Notes: a model not told the origin generated them from the sequence alone. Counted from the stretch's first letter, positions 26,891 through 35,908 are shown. The stretch is 64,000 nucleotides of DNA from JAFGNV01 sp964612485 (GCA_964612485.1 CAZTFF010000023.1:11767-75766); one strand, 5' to 3'. Translations and numbers: made by a program.

Positions 26891-27589
26891 TTAATTTAAA
26901 GAATAATCTACAAATGGTAATCGTTGCGCTTGTTGATGAACGTTATACGCCCGCACCATGTACTCTAAAATCTTGTCTTCTCGATTCAGCATGCCGGCGG
27001 TATTAACAATGAGTTTGCTAAGTGTTTCGGTTGAAAGTAACGCCTGTTTCTCCGACAGCGGCCCTTGAATGGCCGTTCCGGCCAAAAAAGCCAATGATGT
27101 CGGGTCGGTAGGAAGGGTTGCCGTTGAGAGATCTTCGCCCGAAATATCGGCCAGGTGTTGGATGTAACGCGCCACCATTGGCCTCAATTGTTGGGTTAAA
27201 CGGTTGATTTCTAACGGATTCCCTTCTTCTATGGGAAATGGATCAACCTGCCCAATCAACAATTCGTCCATACCGATGTTGATGTTTTTAATGGTAAACC
27301 GATCCTGTCCCACCGTAATCACATTCATTCGTCCGTCATTAAGATGTTCCACCGCCGTAATATGGGCCGTGGTGCCAATGTGGTACACATCGGAAAAATA
27401 ATCATTGTAACCTACTTTTAACGCATCTTTTGTTTTCGCCAATACCACGCCAAAAGGTTCGCCGCTATCCAGACATTGCTGGGCCATTGATTTGTATCGC
27501 TCTTCAAAAATATGGAGCGGCAACATCATCCCCGGAAAAAGAACCACATTGAGCGGAAATATGGGAAGGGTTGTATTTTCTGTCAGCAT
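26891..27589 (-). CDS. Lon N-terminal-domain protein
   Basis: A 232-aa protein consisting of only the LON substrate-binding domain (LPIFPLNVVLFPGMMLPLHIFEERYKSM at the N-terminus, residues split over two strands and a helix) plus a helical C-terminus. There is no AAA+ module or Ser-Lys protease domain. Stand-alone Lon-N proteins are common in bacteria but their job is not settled; they may bind damaged proteins. The start is ATG 27589 with AGGA 7 nt upstream. Confidence 0.88.
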   Translation of the reverse strand: MLTENTTLPIFPLNVVLFPGMMLPLHIFEERYKSMAQQCLDSGEPFGVVLAKTKDALKVGYNDYFSDVYHIGTTAHITAVEHLNDGRMNVITVGQDRFTIKNINIGMDELLIGQVDPFPIEEGNPLEINRLTQQLRPMVARYIQHLADISGEDLSTATLPTDPTSLAFLAGTAIQGPLSEKQALLSTETLSKLIVNTAGMLNREDKILEYMVRAYNVHQQAQRLPFVDYSLN

Positions 27590-27659
27590 CCGCAATTCCT
27601 GATCTTCTACTTTTACACTCTTTACTTTACCGTACTATCTTTATACGTTTATTACGATT

Positions 27660-28586
27660 CTAACCTTCAACCGTTGCAGTGAATAAATCTCGAACGGTTA
27701 TCATGGCTGTTTCTATGGTATCACCCAAATATCGACCGGATATCTTGGGTATTAAATCGGGCCGTTGGGCAAAGGCAGTTCCGCCAAAGGTCAAGAACGA
27801 GCCGTTGATTTCTGAACTCAGGTTTTTGCTCAACCAGGCCAACGCTTCTGCCGATTGAACGGTGGCCGCCGAAAAACAGATCAGTTCGGGTTGGGTTATG
27901 GCGACCACCTCTCGAAATTCATCGGTTGTTATGTTTGGCCCCAGATAAATGAGTTCAAACCCGCGCCGCCTCAAGCCTAAGGCCAATAAAAGAAGGCCAA
28001 TTTCATGCTCATCGCCCGGCGCGCAGCTAAGCAAGGCTTTGGGGCCACACTCACAATGGGTCGCGTTGAGCATGGCAATCAGGTGGGCGCGCAGGGTGGT
28101 GACTGCGTATTGTTGGGCCAACAAATTGGTCTCGCCGTTGCGCCAGTGAATTTCCAATTTTCGGATAATTTGCGGAAACAATTTGACCGCAACAATTTCT
28201 AATGGATAAATGGCTAGTATCTGGCGGATCGTACGTTCGGCGGCGGTGGAGTCAAACGCGAGTAATTGTTTGATAAGCTGTTCGTGGTGATGCGTGTCAG
28301 CAATCACATCGGATGGGTTGGAGGAGTGTCCGTTGTCACCTGGCGCAATAAAAACAAGTTCGCTTACAAAAGTGCCTTTGCCGGTACGCGTATAAGCCAA
28401 CCCCTGGGCAATTAACAGTTGCAAGGCTTTTCTGGCCGTCATCCGGCTCAGGTTATGTTGCCGGCAAAGCGCCCGTTCGGATGGTAGTTTTTGATGCGGA
28501 AAGAAAACGCCTTGCTCTATCTGGCTTTGCAACAATTCTTTGAGTTGCAAATACACGGGTGTTGGATGATGTTTATCCAAATGCAT
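27660..28586 (-). CDS. GntR-type HTH fused to cobalamin-binding domain regulator
   Basis: A 308-aa regulator. Residues 5-75 are a GntR winged helix (YLQLKELLQSQIEQGVFFP, LPSERALCRQHNLSRMTARK, TRTGKGTF). Residues 100-300 resemble the helix bundle plus B12-binding domain of CarH/LitR photoreceptors: DxHxxG is intact as D192-E-H194-E-I-G197 in GDEHEIGLLLLALGLRRRGF, then YLGPNI, CFSAATVQS and LTFGGTAF. The CarH Wx9EH signature reads W148 followed by QQ at 158-159. CarH uses a MerR head, so the GntR head is unusual. ATG 28586 is preferred over the GTG at 28631, which lies inside a palindrome. Likely DNA binding controlled by cobalamin. Confidence 0.85.
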   Translation of the reverse strand: MHLDKHHPTPVYLQLKELLQSQIEQGVFFPHQKLPSERALCRQHNLSRMTARKALQLLIAQGLAYTRTGKGTFVSELVFIAPGDNGHSSNPSDVIADTHHHEQLIKQLLAFDSTAAERTIRQILAIYPLEIVAVKLFPQIIRKLEIHWRNGETNLLAQQYAVTTLRAHLIAMLNATHCECGPKALLSCAPGDEHEIGLLLLALGLRRRGFELIYLGPNITTDEFREVVAITQPELICFSAATVQSAEALAWLSKNLSSEINGSFLTFGGTAFAQRPDLIPKISGRYLGDTIETAMITVRDLFTATVEG

Positions 28587-28610
28587 AACAACGCATTGGC
28601 CTTTCAAGGA

Positions 28611-28628
28611 GTATATACCAGTGTATAC
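28611..28628. promoter_or_regulatory. GntR-like operator palindrome
   Basis: GTATATACCAGTGTATAC is an 18-bp inverted repeat with one mismatched pair (8-nt arms around CA), of the GT-N-AC type bound by GntR dimers. It lies 25 nt upstream of the GntR-B12 start codon, so autoregulation is likely. It also argues against the longer start, which would place it inside the coding sequence. Confidence 0.6.
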
Positions 28629-28808
28629 CACCTGATTCTATTTTAACGCACTTTAGCGCGGCTGTCAATGCCCAAACCTTTATGATCAAAAAAACTTAAT
28701 CTTGTTAAAGATACATTTCTCCTTTTATTTCTACTAACGATTATTCAATCCTAACACCCATAAATTAAAAAAAAGTTAAATTTATAGCACCCCCTGTCTT
28801 TTGGGTTA

Positions 28809-28837
28809 TTGGCTCAAGGGATAGCTTATGTTATAAT
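28809..28837 (+). promoter_or_regulatory. Promoter of the OmpR-type regulator gene
   Basis: TTGGCT (28809-28814), a 17-bp spacer and TATAAT (28832-28837), 41 nt before the start codon. The AT-rich divergent gap back to the GntR-B12 gene holds nothing else that I recognise. Confidence 0.6.
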
Positions 28838-28878
28838 AACAGAACTGTGTTAGATTCAAGTTAGAGGAAGAAAAATTA

Positions 28879-29619
28879 ATGGTGAGTGCCTTGCCAAAAG
28901 ATTTATCGGCGCAGCCAGAGCCGCCCACCCCCCGGATTCTGGTTGTGGATGATGACCCCGAGGTGGCAAAATCAATAGAAAACAGCTTGCGAAAGCAGTA
29001 CAAGGTCTTTGTAGTATACAGCGGGATTGAGGCCATTAAAGAAGCCCGCCGCCACCCGCCGGATTTGATTGTGCTGGATGTGCTAATGCCGGATATGGAC
29101 GGCCTGGAAACCTGCCACCAACTGCGCCTTGATCCGGCGCTGGCCGATATTCCTATTTTGTTCCTCACGGCCCTGGGACGCCCGGAAGATCGCGTGGCCG
29201 GTTTGAAAGCCGGCGCCGATGATTATCTGACCAAACCCTTTAATCTGGAAGAGTTACAACTCAGAATAAAAGCCATTCTTCGGCGCGTGGGAAAACCGGC
29301 CCCGCCTCCCCGTTCGCTAATTGAGGTGCGCGATCTAAAACTTGATCGCAATACCTATCAGGTAACAACCGCCAAAAAACAGGCCAAACTAACGCCCATC
29401 GAGTTTGACCTGCTCTATCATTTGATGATTTATTCCGATGAAGTTTTCACCAGCGATCGTTTGCTACAAGAAGTTTGGGATTACCCCTCAGAAAGTGGCA
29501 GCCCTGATTTGGTCCGAATGCACATCAAAAATCTCCGCGAGAAAGTTGAAGTCGATCCCCGCCATCCCGAATATATCCTGACCGTTCCTCGCCGGGGATA
29601 TACGCTGGCCTCTGAATAA
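28879..29619 (+). CDS. OmpR/PhoB-type response regulator
   Basis: A 246-aa two-domain regulator. The receiver has the acidic triad in LVVDDDPEV, phospho-acceptor D67 (LIVLDVLMPDMDG), the switch threonine in LFLTALG and the lysine in YLTKPF. The C-terminal winged helix is of the Trans_reg_C type (KLTPIEFDLLYHLM; VRMHIKNLREKVE; TVPRRGYTLAS). GAGGAAG precedes the ATG. No histidine kinase is adjacent, so it is an orphan, and the gene ends in its own terminator. Confidence 0.93.
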   Translation: MVSALPKDLSAQPEPPTPRILVVDDDPEVAKSIENSLRKQYKVFVVYSGIEAIKEARRHPPDLIVLDVLMPDMDGLETCHQLRLDPALADIPILFLTALGRPEDRVAGLKAGADDYLTKPFNLEELQLRIKAILRRVGKPAPPPRSLIEVRDLKLDRNTYQVTTAKKQAKLTPIEFDLLYHLMIYSDEVFTSDRLLQEVWDYPSESGSPDLVRMHIKNLREKVEVDPRHPEYILTVPRRGYTLASE

Positions 29620-29646
29620 ACTCCATTAAAATCAGGAAAAACAAGA

Positions 29647-29678
29647 AAAAATCCCGATTAAAATAAATCGGGATTTTT
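29647..29678. terminator. Rho-independent terminator, usable in both directions
   Basis: AAAAATCCCGATT (29647-29659) pairs perfectly with AATCGGGATTTTT (29666-29678) around a 6-nt loop. It lies between the response-regulator gene and the convergent 76-aa gene. Confidence 0.9.
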
Positions 29679-29717
29679 AAATTATCTATTTTTTTGCCGG
29701 ACCTGCCTCACCGGCGC

Positions 29718-29948
29718 TTAACCGGCCAGGTCCATTAGTTTCTGTTGTTCTGTTACGGGTTCCGATGTTTCAATTTTGTTACGGATAACCCGCGTTGGTT
29801 TGGTTGGGGCAGTTGAGAGGGTTTTTTTAAGGTGGTGAATTTCTTCATACAATGCATCTGAAGAATGGGTTGAGGTAATGGCCTGGCGTTTCTGAATTAG
29901 CCAATCCACAATACCGGATAACCTTGTCTGCTGTGATGATGAGTTCAT
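29718..29948 (-). CDS. 76-aa protein of unknown function
   Basis: A small hydrophilic helical protein (MNSSSQQTRLSGIVDWLIQK start; EEIHHLKKTL in the middle). AAGGAAGGAG lies about 13 nt before the ATG, which supports translation, and a shared terminator lies downstream. I recognise no family. It could be a small regulator or a chance ORF. Confidence 0.5.
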   Translation of the reverse strand: MNSSSQQTRLSGIVDWLIQKRQAITSTHSSDALYEEIHHLKKTLSTAPTKPTRVIRNKIETSEPVTEQQKLMDLAG

Positions 29949-30250
29949 TAAGAAGCGCGTCTCCTTCCTTGTTTACAATAATTTGTTAACAAGATAGAAA
30001 AAATTCCTTTCTTCTACCACAAAACAGCTATTCAATTTTTGATGGTGAAAATTTTGTTGTGATAAATACTGTCGTACTTTGTCCCCAAACAGCAAGTAAA
30101 TTCAACAACCAGATATATGTTACTGAACTCAACGAATTTAGCAAATTTGAAAAAATAATTTTACGACGCTGTTTTTACGCGCTGCTGCCTGTGGCTTTAA
30201 CTTTGCCGCTTGTGGTATAATGAATATAAGCTTGTTTGAATGTGGAAAAT
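29949..30250. other. AT-rich intergenic gap with rtcA promoter
   Basis: About 300 nt without a gene between the divergent 76-aa gene and rtcA. The only signal I can support is TATAAT at 30216-30221 in TGTGGTATAATGA, whose TGTG-like extension may compensate for a poor -35. No hairpin, repeat or RNA gene was recognised. Confidence 0.5.
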
Positions 30251-31294
30251 ATGGATATATTGACGATCAATGGCGCTCACGGCGAAGGCGGCGGGCAGAT
30301 TTTACGAACCGCCCTTTCCCTGGCCGCCATCTTAACCCGACCGGTACGATTTGAACAGATCCGGGCCGGGCGCAAAAATCCGGGCCTGGCCGCGCAGCAC
30401 CTCACCGCTGTGCAGGCCGCAGCTATGATCTGCGATGCCGACGTAACCGGCAACACGTTAGGTTCCCAAACGCTCACCTTTACACCCCGGAGCGCGCCTG
30501 TACCCGGCATATACGAGTTTGACGTGTCCAAGGCCCGTGAAGGCGGGAGCGCCGGTGCCGCCTCTCTGGTTTTGCAGGCTATTTTACTGCCGCTGGCTCT
30601 GGCCGATGGCCCCAGCGACGTGGTCATCAAAGGAGGAACTCACGTGGCCTGGAGTCCCTCCTTCCACTACCTGCGCGATGTCTATTTGCCGGCGGTGGCC
30701 CGCTGGGGCATCCGGGCCACGGTAGAGTTGCCGGCTTGGGGCTGGTATCCGGCAGGCAACGGCGAAATCAAAGCAGCTATTCCGGGGCAGGCGCAGTTGG
30801 CGGCCAACGACGATTGGCTGGATCGGGGTGACTTGCAGCAGATCACGGGAGTGGCTGTTGCCTCCAGCTTGCCCGCCCACATCGCCCAGCGGATCCGTAA
30901 CCGGGCCGTCAACCTATTGACGCAGGCCGGATTGCCCACGGCGATTGAACCGCAGCGCGTCCGGTCGGAATCACCCGGCGCCGGTATCTTTTTGACGGCG
31001 GAATACGAGCGCAGCCGGGCCGGGTTTACCGCCCTGGGCAAAAAAGGTAAACCGTCGGAGCAGGTGGCCCAAGAAGCCGTGGATGCCCTGCTGGCGTTTC
31101 ACCAAAGCGGGGCCGTGCTGGATCAACACCTGGCCGACCAGCTTATTTTGCCCGGCGCGCTGTCTCCCGGAACAGAAACTCTCTCGGTGGAACAGATATC
31201 GAATCATACCCGCACCCATCTATGGGTGGTTGAGCAGTTTTTAGGGCCGGCAGTTGCAATCGACCAAAAAAATAAACGGATCAAGTTTCTTTAA
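30251..31294 (+). CDS. rtcA: RNA 3'-terminal phosphate cyclase
   Basis: Converts RNA 3'-phosphate ends into 2',3'-cyclic phosphates using ATP through a covalent His-AMP. The 347-aa protein has the family N-terminus NGAHGEGGGQILRTALSLAA, RAGRKNPGLAAQHLTAVQA, EGGSAGAASLVLQA and the active-site histidine in ISNHTRTHLWVVEQF. ATG 30251 (MDILTING) is preferred; a TTG at 30236 adds five residues. No rtcB or rtcR is nearby. It is followed after 3 nt by a sensor kinase gene, so they share a transcript, which is an unusual pairing. Confidence 0.93.
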   Translation: MDILTINGAHGEGGGQILRTALSLAAILTRPVRFEQIRAGRKNPGLAAQHLTAVQAAAMICDADVTGNTLGSQTLTFTPRSAPVPGIYEFDVSKAREGGSAGAASLVLQAILLPLALADGPSDVVIKGGTHVAWSPSFHYLRDVYLPAVARWGIRATVELPAWGWYPAGNGEIKAAIPGQAQLAANDDWLDRGDLQQITGVAVASSLPAHIAQRIRNRAVNLLTQAGLPTAIEPQRVRSESPGAGIFLTAEYERSRAGFTALGKKGKPSEQVAQEAVDALLAFHQSGAVLDQHLADQLILPGALSPGTETLSVEQISNHTRTHLWVVEQFLGPAVAIDQKNKRIKFL

Positions 31295-31297
31295 ACT

Positions 31298-33484
31298 ATG
31301 GCTGTTAAAAAATTATCTCGCATTTTAATTATAGACCCCATCGACGACGCGCCGCTGCGGGCCACGCTGGAAAAACAGTACGGCCTGGCGGTCAGCCATC
31401 AGGCCAATGGCCGCGCCGCCCTGCAATGGGTGAAAACCCGGCGGCCCGACCTGATCCTGCTCAACGCCGACCTGACCGACCCGCCCGCCGCCGCCCTGCT
31501 GAACGAATTGACCGCCCAGGGAACAGCCCCGCCCGTAGTGTTGATGGGCGCCAACGGCCAACCAGACCCCGGCCGCGCCGACCTGGATGACCCCCATATC
31601 ATTGGCTGGATCAACCAGCCCTTTACCGCCGCCGATCTGGCCGCCCTGATCCAATCGGTATTGGAGGTGCCGCTGCCCGGCCAGGACCGGCTGCTGGCCA
31701 AACGGGCCGAGCTGCTGGACATCAACGAGCAGCTAACCCACCGGGTTGAAGAGTTGGAAACCCTGTTTGAGATTGGTAAATCGGTCACGTCGTCGTTGGA
31801 TCTGGAAGCGGTGCTGCGCCTGCTGGTGAGATCGGCGGTAAAATTAACCGGCGCCGACGAAGCCTACCTGCTGCTCATCGATGAAAGCAGCGGCGATTTG
31901 TATTTGCGGGCGCAGGCCAATTTGGGCATCGAAAAAACGCAGGAATTCCGCATCAAAGTGAACGATTCTATTTCCGGGCAGGTGATGCAAAGCGGCAAAC
32001 CCATCCTGCTATCGCAAGATACCAACATTGTTAAATTTAAAACCGGTTTAACCGTTTACTCCTTGCTGAACGTGCCGGTCAAAGTTGGAACCGAGGTTAT
32101 TGGCGTGTTGGGCGTCAACAATCGCGTGCAAAAACGGGCCTTCAACAAAGAGGATCAAAAACTGCTGTTTGCCCTGGCCGATTGGGCGGCCATTGCCATT
32201 CAAAATGCCCGGCTTTACGCCACCACCCGGGAATTTGGCCGCGATCTGAAACTCATCAACCACGTCAGCCGGCTGGTCTCCAGCACGTTGGAAGTGGAGC
32301 AAATTCCCCGGCTGCTCATCCAGCGCACCGCCGAAATTTTCGAGGCTGAATGCGGCTCGCTGGCGCTGGTGGACGAAGATCAAGCGGCGGTGGTCTTTCA
32401 ATCGGCCTACAACCACGACGGCCAGGAAATCAAAAGCATGCGGAATTTTATGCTGCCACTGGGCGAAGGCATTGTGGGCATTGTGGCCCAAACCGGCATT
32501 CCGCACCTGGTCAATGATACCCGGGAGCATCCCGGCTGGTCGCCGGTGGCCGACCGGCTGACGGGGTTTACCACTCGCAAGCTGGTGGCCGTGCCCTTGA
32601 TTGCCGAGGGCGAGATCATCGGCGTGATGGAATTGCTCAACAAAAAGGAGGATGATTTTACCCAGCGGGATGTTGAATTACTCTCGCTGGTGGCGTCGTC
32701 GGCGGCCATCGCTATTCAGAATGCGCGCCAATACGCCGCGCTCAAACAAACCAACGCCGCCCTGCGCGATGCTCAATCCCAACGCATTGCCGCCGAGCGG
32801 TGGGCTATTTTAGGCAAAGCCGCGGCCAACCTGGCCCACCGGATCAACAATACCACGGCGCTGGTGCCGGTGGCCACCCAGCACCTGGTAGAATTGCTGG
32901 CCCAGGTGGATATGCCGCCGGAGCTGCGCCGGGAGGTAGACGCCAAAATCGACCGGATTCAGCGCAACACGCTTTACACGGTTGATCTGGCGATGGCCCT
33001 GCTGCGCCGCTTCCGGGAAAAATCCACCGAAGCCCAGGATGTGAACGAGCTGGTAAAACAGGCCTTGGGAGCGGTTGAAATCCCCGGCAACGTCCGCGTT
33101 GTTTGCCATCTTGATCCTGAACTGACGCCGATCACAACCAGCGATTTACTGGTGGATGTGTTTGTGGAGTTGATCACCAACGCCATTCGCGCCATGCAAA
33201 ATCAAAAGGGCGTGCTGCGAATTGCCTCGTTCAAAGTGGGGGCGTGCGTATTGGTGCAGGTAACAGATAACGGCGCCGGCATTCCCCCCGACAAGTTTGA
33301 TCAAATTTTTGATATATTTTTTACAACCAGCCCGCAGGGATTGGGATTTGGTTTGTGGTGGGTAAAAACTTTTCTTGAACAGCAAGGCGGCAAGATTACG
33401 GTAGAAAGCCGGCTGGGCGAAGGCACAAACTTTACCGTCACCCTGCCGTGTAACCCGCCGCCATTGCATTCTTTGCAGGAATAA
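31298..33484 (+). CDS. GAF-domain sensor histidine kinase with pseudo-receiver
   Basis: A 728-aa soluble histidine kinase. Residues 1-125 form a receiver-like domain that cannot be phosphorylated in the normal way: N56 replaces the acceptor aspartate (LILLNADL), and Q107 replaces the lysine (WINQPF). Two GAF domains follow (about 155-310 and 330-490). Then comes a kinase core with a possible phospho-histidine in NLAHRINNTT, the N box ELITNAIRAM, G1 VTDNGAGIPP, F box FDIFFTT and G2 GLGFGLWWVK. There is no membrane segment. The gene starts 3 nt after rtcA and lies 54 nt before a single-receiver gene, its likely partner. Confidence 0.92.
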   Translation: MAVKKLSRILIIDPIDDAPLRATLEKQYGLAVSHQANGRAALQWVKTRRPDLILLNADLTDPPAAALLNELTAQGTAPPVVLMGANGQPDPGRADLDDPHIIGWINQPFTAADLAALIQSVLEVPLPGQDRLLAKRAELLDINEQLTHRVEELETLFEIGKSVTSSLDLEAVLRLLVRSAVKLTGADEAYLLLIDESSGDLYLRAQANLGIEKTQEFRIKVNDSISGQVMQSGKPILLSQDTNIVKFKTGLTVYSLLNVPVKVGTEVIGVLGVNNRVQKRAFNKEDQKLLFALADWAAIAIQNARLYATTREFGRDLKLINHVSRLVSSTLEVEQIPRLLIQRTAEIFEAECGSLALVDEDQAAVVFQSAYNHDGQEIKSMRNFMLPLGEGIVGIVAQTGIPHLVNDTREHPGWSPVADRLTGFTTRKLVAVPLIAEGEIIGVMELLNKKEDDFTQRDVELLSLVASSAAIAIQNARQYAALKQTNAALRDAQSQRIAAERWAILGKAAANLAHRINNTTALVPVATQHLVELLAQVDMPPELRREVDAKIDRIQRNTLYTVDLAMALLRRFREKSTEAQDVNELVKQALGAVEIPGNVRVVCHLDPELTPITTSDLLVDVFVELITNAIRAMQNQKGVLRIASFKVGACVLVQVTDNGAGIPPDKFDQIFDIFFTTSPQGLGFGLWWVKTFLEQQGGKITVESRLGEGTNFTVTLPCNPPPLHSLQE

Positions 33485-33538
33485 GGTAAGATGGCGGGGA
33501 AATTTTTCAACAAGAACTTTAGCAGAAAGCTCTGAGCG

Positions 33539-34036
33539 ATGAATAAACGAATTTTAGTAGTAGATGATGTACCCGATTGGCAAGCCACCTTGCGCGAAGC
33601 CTTGAACCAGGAGTATGAGGTGGAGACGGTTGATAATTACCAGTCCGCGATGGAAATAATCCAGAAACGCGCCGCCGAATTGGTGATTGTTGATTTGCGT
33701 CTCAGCCCCACCGATGAGAGCGACCGCCAGGGGATGGAACTGCTCAAACAATTGGCCCGGCACCGGGTTAACGCCATTGTGCTCACCGGCTACGCCGATA
33801 AAACCTTGCAATCAGAGGCCGAAGAACAATATGAAGCCTTTGATTTTATCGACAAAAGCACCCTGGGCAGAAATTTGCAGCGCCTGCGAGATGTGGTGCA
33901 TGAAGCGTTCAGCATTCTGGAGCGCAAGCAGGCCGAAAAAGACGAGTCTATCAAAAAGGCCAGCGCGTTTCAAACCGTTACCTTCAGCCCCGATCTTTCC
34001 AGTTGGCCGATCCGCAGATATCGGAAGAAAAAGTAA
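33539..34036 (+). CDS. Receiver-domain response regulator
   Basis: A 165-aa single receiver domain with a short basic tail. The acidic pair is in LVVDDVPDW and the phospho-acceptor is D52 (LVIVDLRLSPTDESD). The threonine is in VLTGYADK and the lysine in DFIDKSTLG. The loop after D52 is longer than usual. It is probably the output partner of the sensor kinase just upstream. The C-terminal RRYRKKK tail might touch nucleic acid or membrane; no DNA-binding domain is visible. Confidence 0.88.
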   Translation: MNKRILVVDDVPDWQATLREALNQEYEVETVDNYQSAMEIIQKRAAELVIVDLRLSPTDESDRQGMELLKQLARHRVNAIVLTGYADKTLQSEAEEQYEAFDFIDKSTLGRNLQRLRDVVHEAFSILERKQAEKDESIKKASAFQTVTFSPDLSSWPIRRYRKKK

Positions 34037-34065
34037 ATCTGTAGACAATCATTGCGAGACATCCT

Positions 34066-34806
34066 ATGAGCTTGAGCTTGAGTTTTGAAGGCATTGTTTT
34101 ACTGCTTTTTTTTATTGCCCCGGGGTTTTTGTTCACCCGCACCTATACCGCCTTTCGCCCCCGGTATTACACCGCGCCCAATGCCTTTACCCAATTTGTG
34201 CTGGCCATTGTGGGCAGCGCCATCATCCATGCCACCCTGTTCACCGGCATAGCCATTGGATTTTTTGGCTACCGGCTGCTCACCGGCAATACCATTTATC
34301 TCAGAACGATTTTCGATCCGGCCATTCCCTTCACCAACTACCCTTTGTCGATGTTGGCCTTCTACCTGTTTATCTTTTTGGCCTATCTGGGGCTAAGTTT
34401 GATTCTGGCCCGCCGTTTTGCCATATTTTTGGGGTTTCATACCGCTTCTCGCCGGCCAAAGTGGTGGACGTTCTTACTGGGTCAGGACCCGCCCGAATCC
34501 TTTTTACTGTGGCACACCATGCTGCAGATCGAGCCATTCCAGCAAGATTTGATCCCGCCCTACCTGACCGTGCAATTGCGAAGCGGTGAATATTTGGAAG
34601 GCGAACTCTACCGCATGCGCCTGGTGGGAGATGCCGACAATACGGTTGAACTGGCCCTGCGCAATATTTCCCGCCGGGCTGCGCCCCCAAAAGAGACGGG
34701 CCAGGCTAAAAAGAACGTCTCAAATTTGGAACCTTTACCAAATCAGGTTATTCTACTCAAGTCCACCGACATTCTCTGGATCACCCGCAACGAGCAGCCG
34801 CGTTAA
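34066..34806 (+). CDS. Integral membrane protein, DUF6338-like
   Basis: A 246-aa protein with three hydrophobic segments: IVLLLFFIAPGFLFTRTY near the start, FVLAIVGSAIIHATLFTGIAI, and LAFYLFIFLAYLGLSLILA. A cytosolic C-terminal domain follows (LLWHTMLQI; LTVQLRSGEYLEGEL; VILLKSTDILWITR) with a pattern of small beta strands. This arrangement resembles the DUF6338 family, in which the tail is an SH3-like barrel. The family call is from memory and moderate. It follows the receiver gene by 29 nt. Confidence 0.65.
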   Translation: MSLSLSFEGIVLLLFFIAPGFLFTRTYTAFRPRYYTAPNAFTQFVLAIVGSAIIHATLFTGIAIGFFGYRLLTGNTIYLRTIFDPAIPFTNYPLSMLAFYLFIFLAYLGLSLILARRFAIFLGFHTASRRPKWWTFLLGQDPPESFLLWHTMLQIEPFQQDLIPPYLTVQLRSGEYLEGELYRMRLVGDADNTVELALRNISRRAAPPKETGQAKKNVSNLEPLPNQVILLKSTDILWITRNEQPR

Positions 34807-34837
34807 CCCCCATTTATTCGAATTTTAGCGGCTGACG

Positions 34838-34912
34838 CAGTATAAAATCCGCGAAGTTGCGCGAAGACACGCTAAGTTTTTTCTTCGCGTTACTTGTTGG
34901 CTTTAGCGGATT
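34838..34912. repeat. Intergenic inverted repeat with CCGCGAAG / CTTCGCG words
   Basis: An imperfect palindrome between the membrane protein gene and rnz. TCCGCGAAG, GCGCGAAGACACGC and complementary CTTCGCG and TAGCGGA blocks surround a TTTTTT centre. It looks like an interspersed repeat and could also end transcription. Confidence 0.5.
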
Positions 34913-34984
34913 CTGGAAGATGAAACGTGTTTTTGCCGTTGGCTGGATTTTGTGATTCTAAAATCCTACAAGGAATTAAGATTT

Positions 34985-35908
34985 ATGTTTGAAGTTGTTT
35001 TTCTGGGCACCTCCGCCTCCGCGCCGTCCATTCAACGGGGACTCTCGGCCAATATGGTCATCTATCGCGAATACCGCTTTTTGATCGACTGCGGCGAGGG
35101 GACCCAGCGCCAGATTTTGCGCAGCGGCCTGGGCTTTAAACGCTTAAACAAAATATTGTTAACCCACAGCCATCTGGACCATATTTTGGGCCTGGGCGGA
35201 TTGGTCTCAACCTTCAGCCGGTGGGAGGCCATCGACACCATGGAGATTTACGGCGGTAAATCGACCCTGGCCCGGGTTAAAGACCTGCTGCTGAAAGTGG
35301 TTCTCCGCACCGACAAGCTGGCCATGAACCTGAAATTTATTCCCCTCAAGCCCGGCCTGATCTTTGAAGATAACAGCTTTCAACTCAGCGCCTTCCCGGT
35401 CACGCATCGCGGCGCCGATTGTTTTGGTTTTCTGTTTGAGGAAAAAGTACGCCGGCCCTTCTTAAATGAGAAAGCCGAGGCCCTGGGCGTGCCCGTTGGC
35501 CCGGAACGGCGTCAGTTGGTGGCCGGCCAGGCGGTCACGCTGCCCGATGGCCGAACCATTCAACCGGATGACGTGCTGGGCCCGGAAATTGCCGGGGCCA
35601 AATTGGTTTTTGTGGGAGATACCGGCCGGACCGATGATCTGGTGGACGTGGCTCAAAACGCCGATGCCCTGATCATCGAATCCACTTATCTTGATGTGGA
35701 AGCCGAAATGGCCAACCGCTTTGGCCACATCACCGCGGCCCAGGCCGCCCGGCTGGCCCGGCAGGCCAACGTAAAGCACCTGTACCTGACCCACCTTTCC
35801 CGCCGCTACCGGGACGAAGACGTGCAAAAAGAAGCGCAGGCTATTTTTCCCCATACCACCGTCGCTCACGATTTTGATCGGATCAAGGTGGCGCGCGAAA
35901 AGAAATGA
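34985..35908 (+). CDS. rnz: Ribonuclease Z
   Basis: The tRNA 3'-end endonuclease, a metallo-beta-lactamase-fold enzyme of 307 aa. Seen: MFEVVFLGTSASAPS, a zinc-binding histidine motif THSHLDHILGLGGL (leucine where most RNase Z have glycine), HRGADCFGFLFEE, VFVGDTGRTDDLV and LTHLSRRYRDE. The start is ATG 34985 with AAGGAA upstream, not the in-frame start 33 nt earlier. It lies 9 nt before rsmG. Confidence 0.9.
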   Translation: MFEVVFLGTSASAPSIQRGLSANMVIYREYRFLIDCGEGTQRQILRSGLGFKRLNKILLTHSHLDHILGLGGLVSTFSRWEAIDTMEIYGGKSTLARVKDLLLKVVLRTDKLAMNLKFIPLKPGLIFEDNSFQLSAFPVTHRGADCFGFLFEEKVRRPFLNEKAEALGVPVGPERRQLVAGQAVTLPDGRTIQPDDVLGPEIAGAKLVFVGDTGRTDDLVDVAQNADALIIESTYLDVEAEMANRFGHITAAQAARLARQANVKHLYLTHLSRRYRDEDVQKEAQAIFPHTTVAHDFDRIKVAREKK

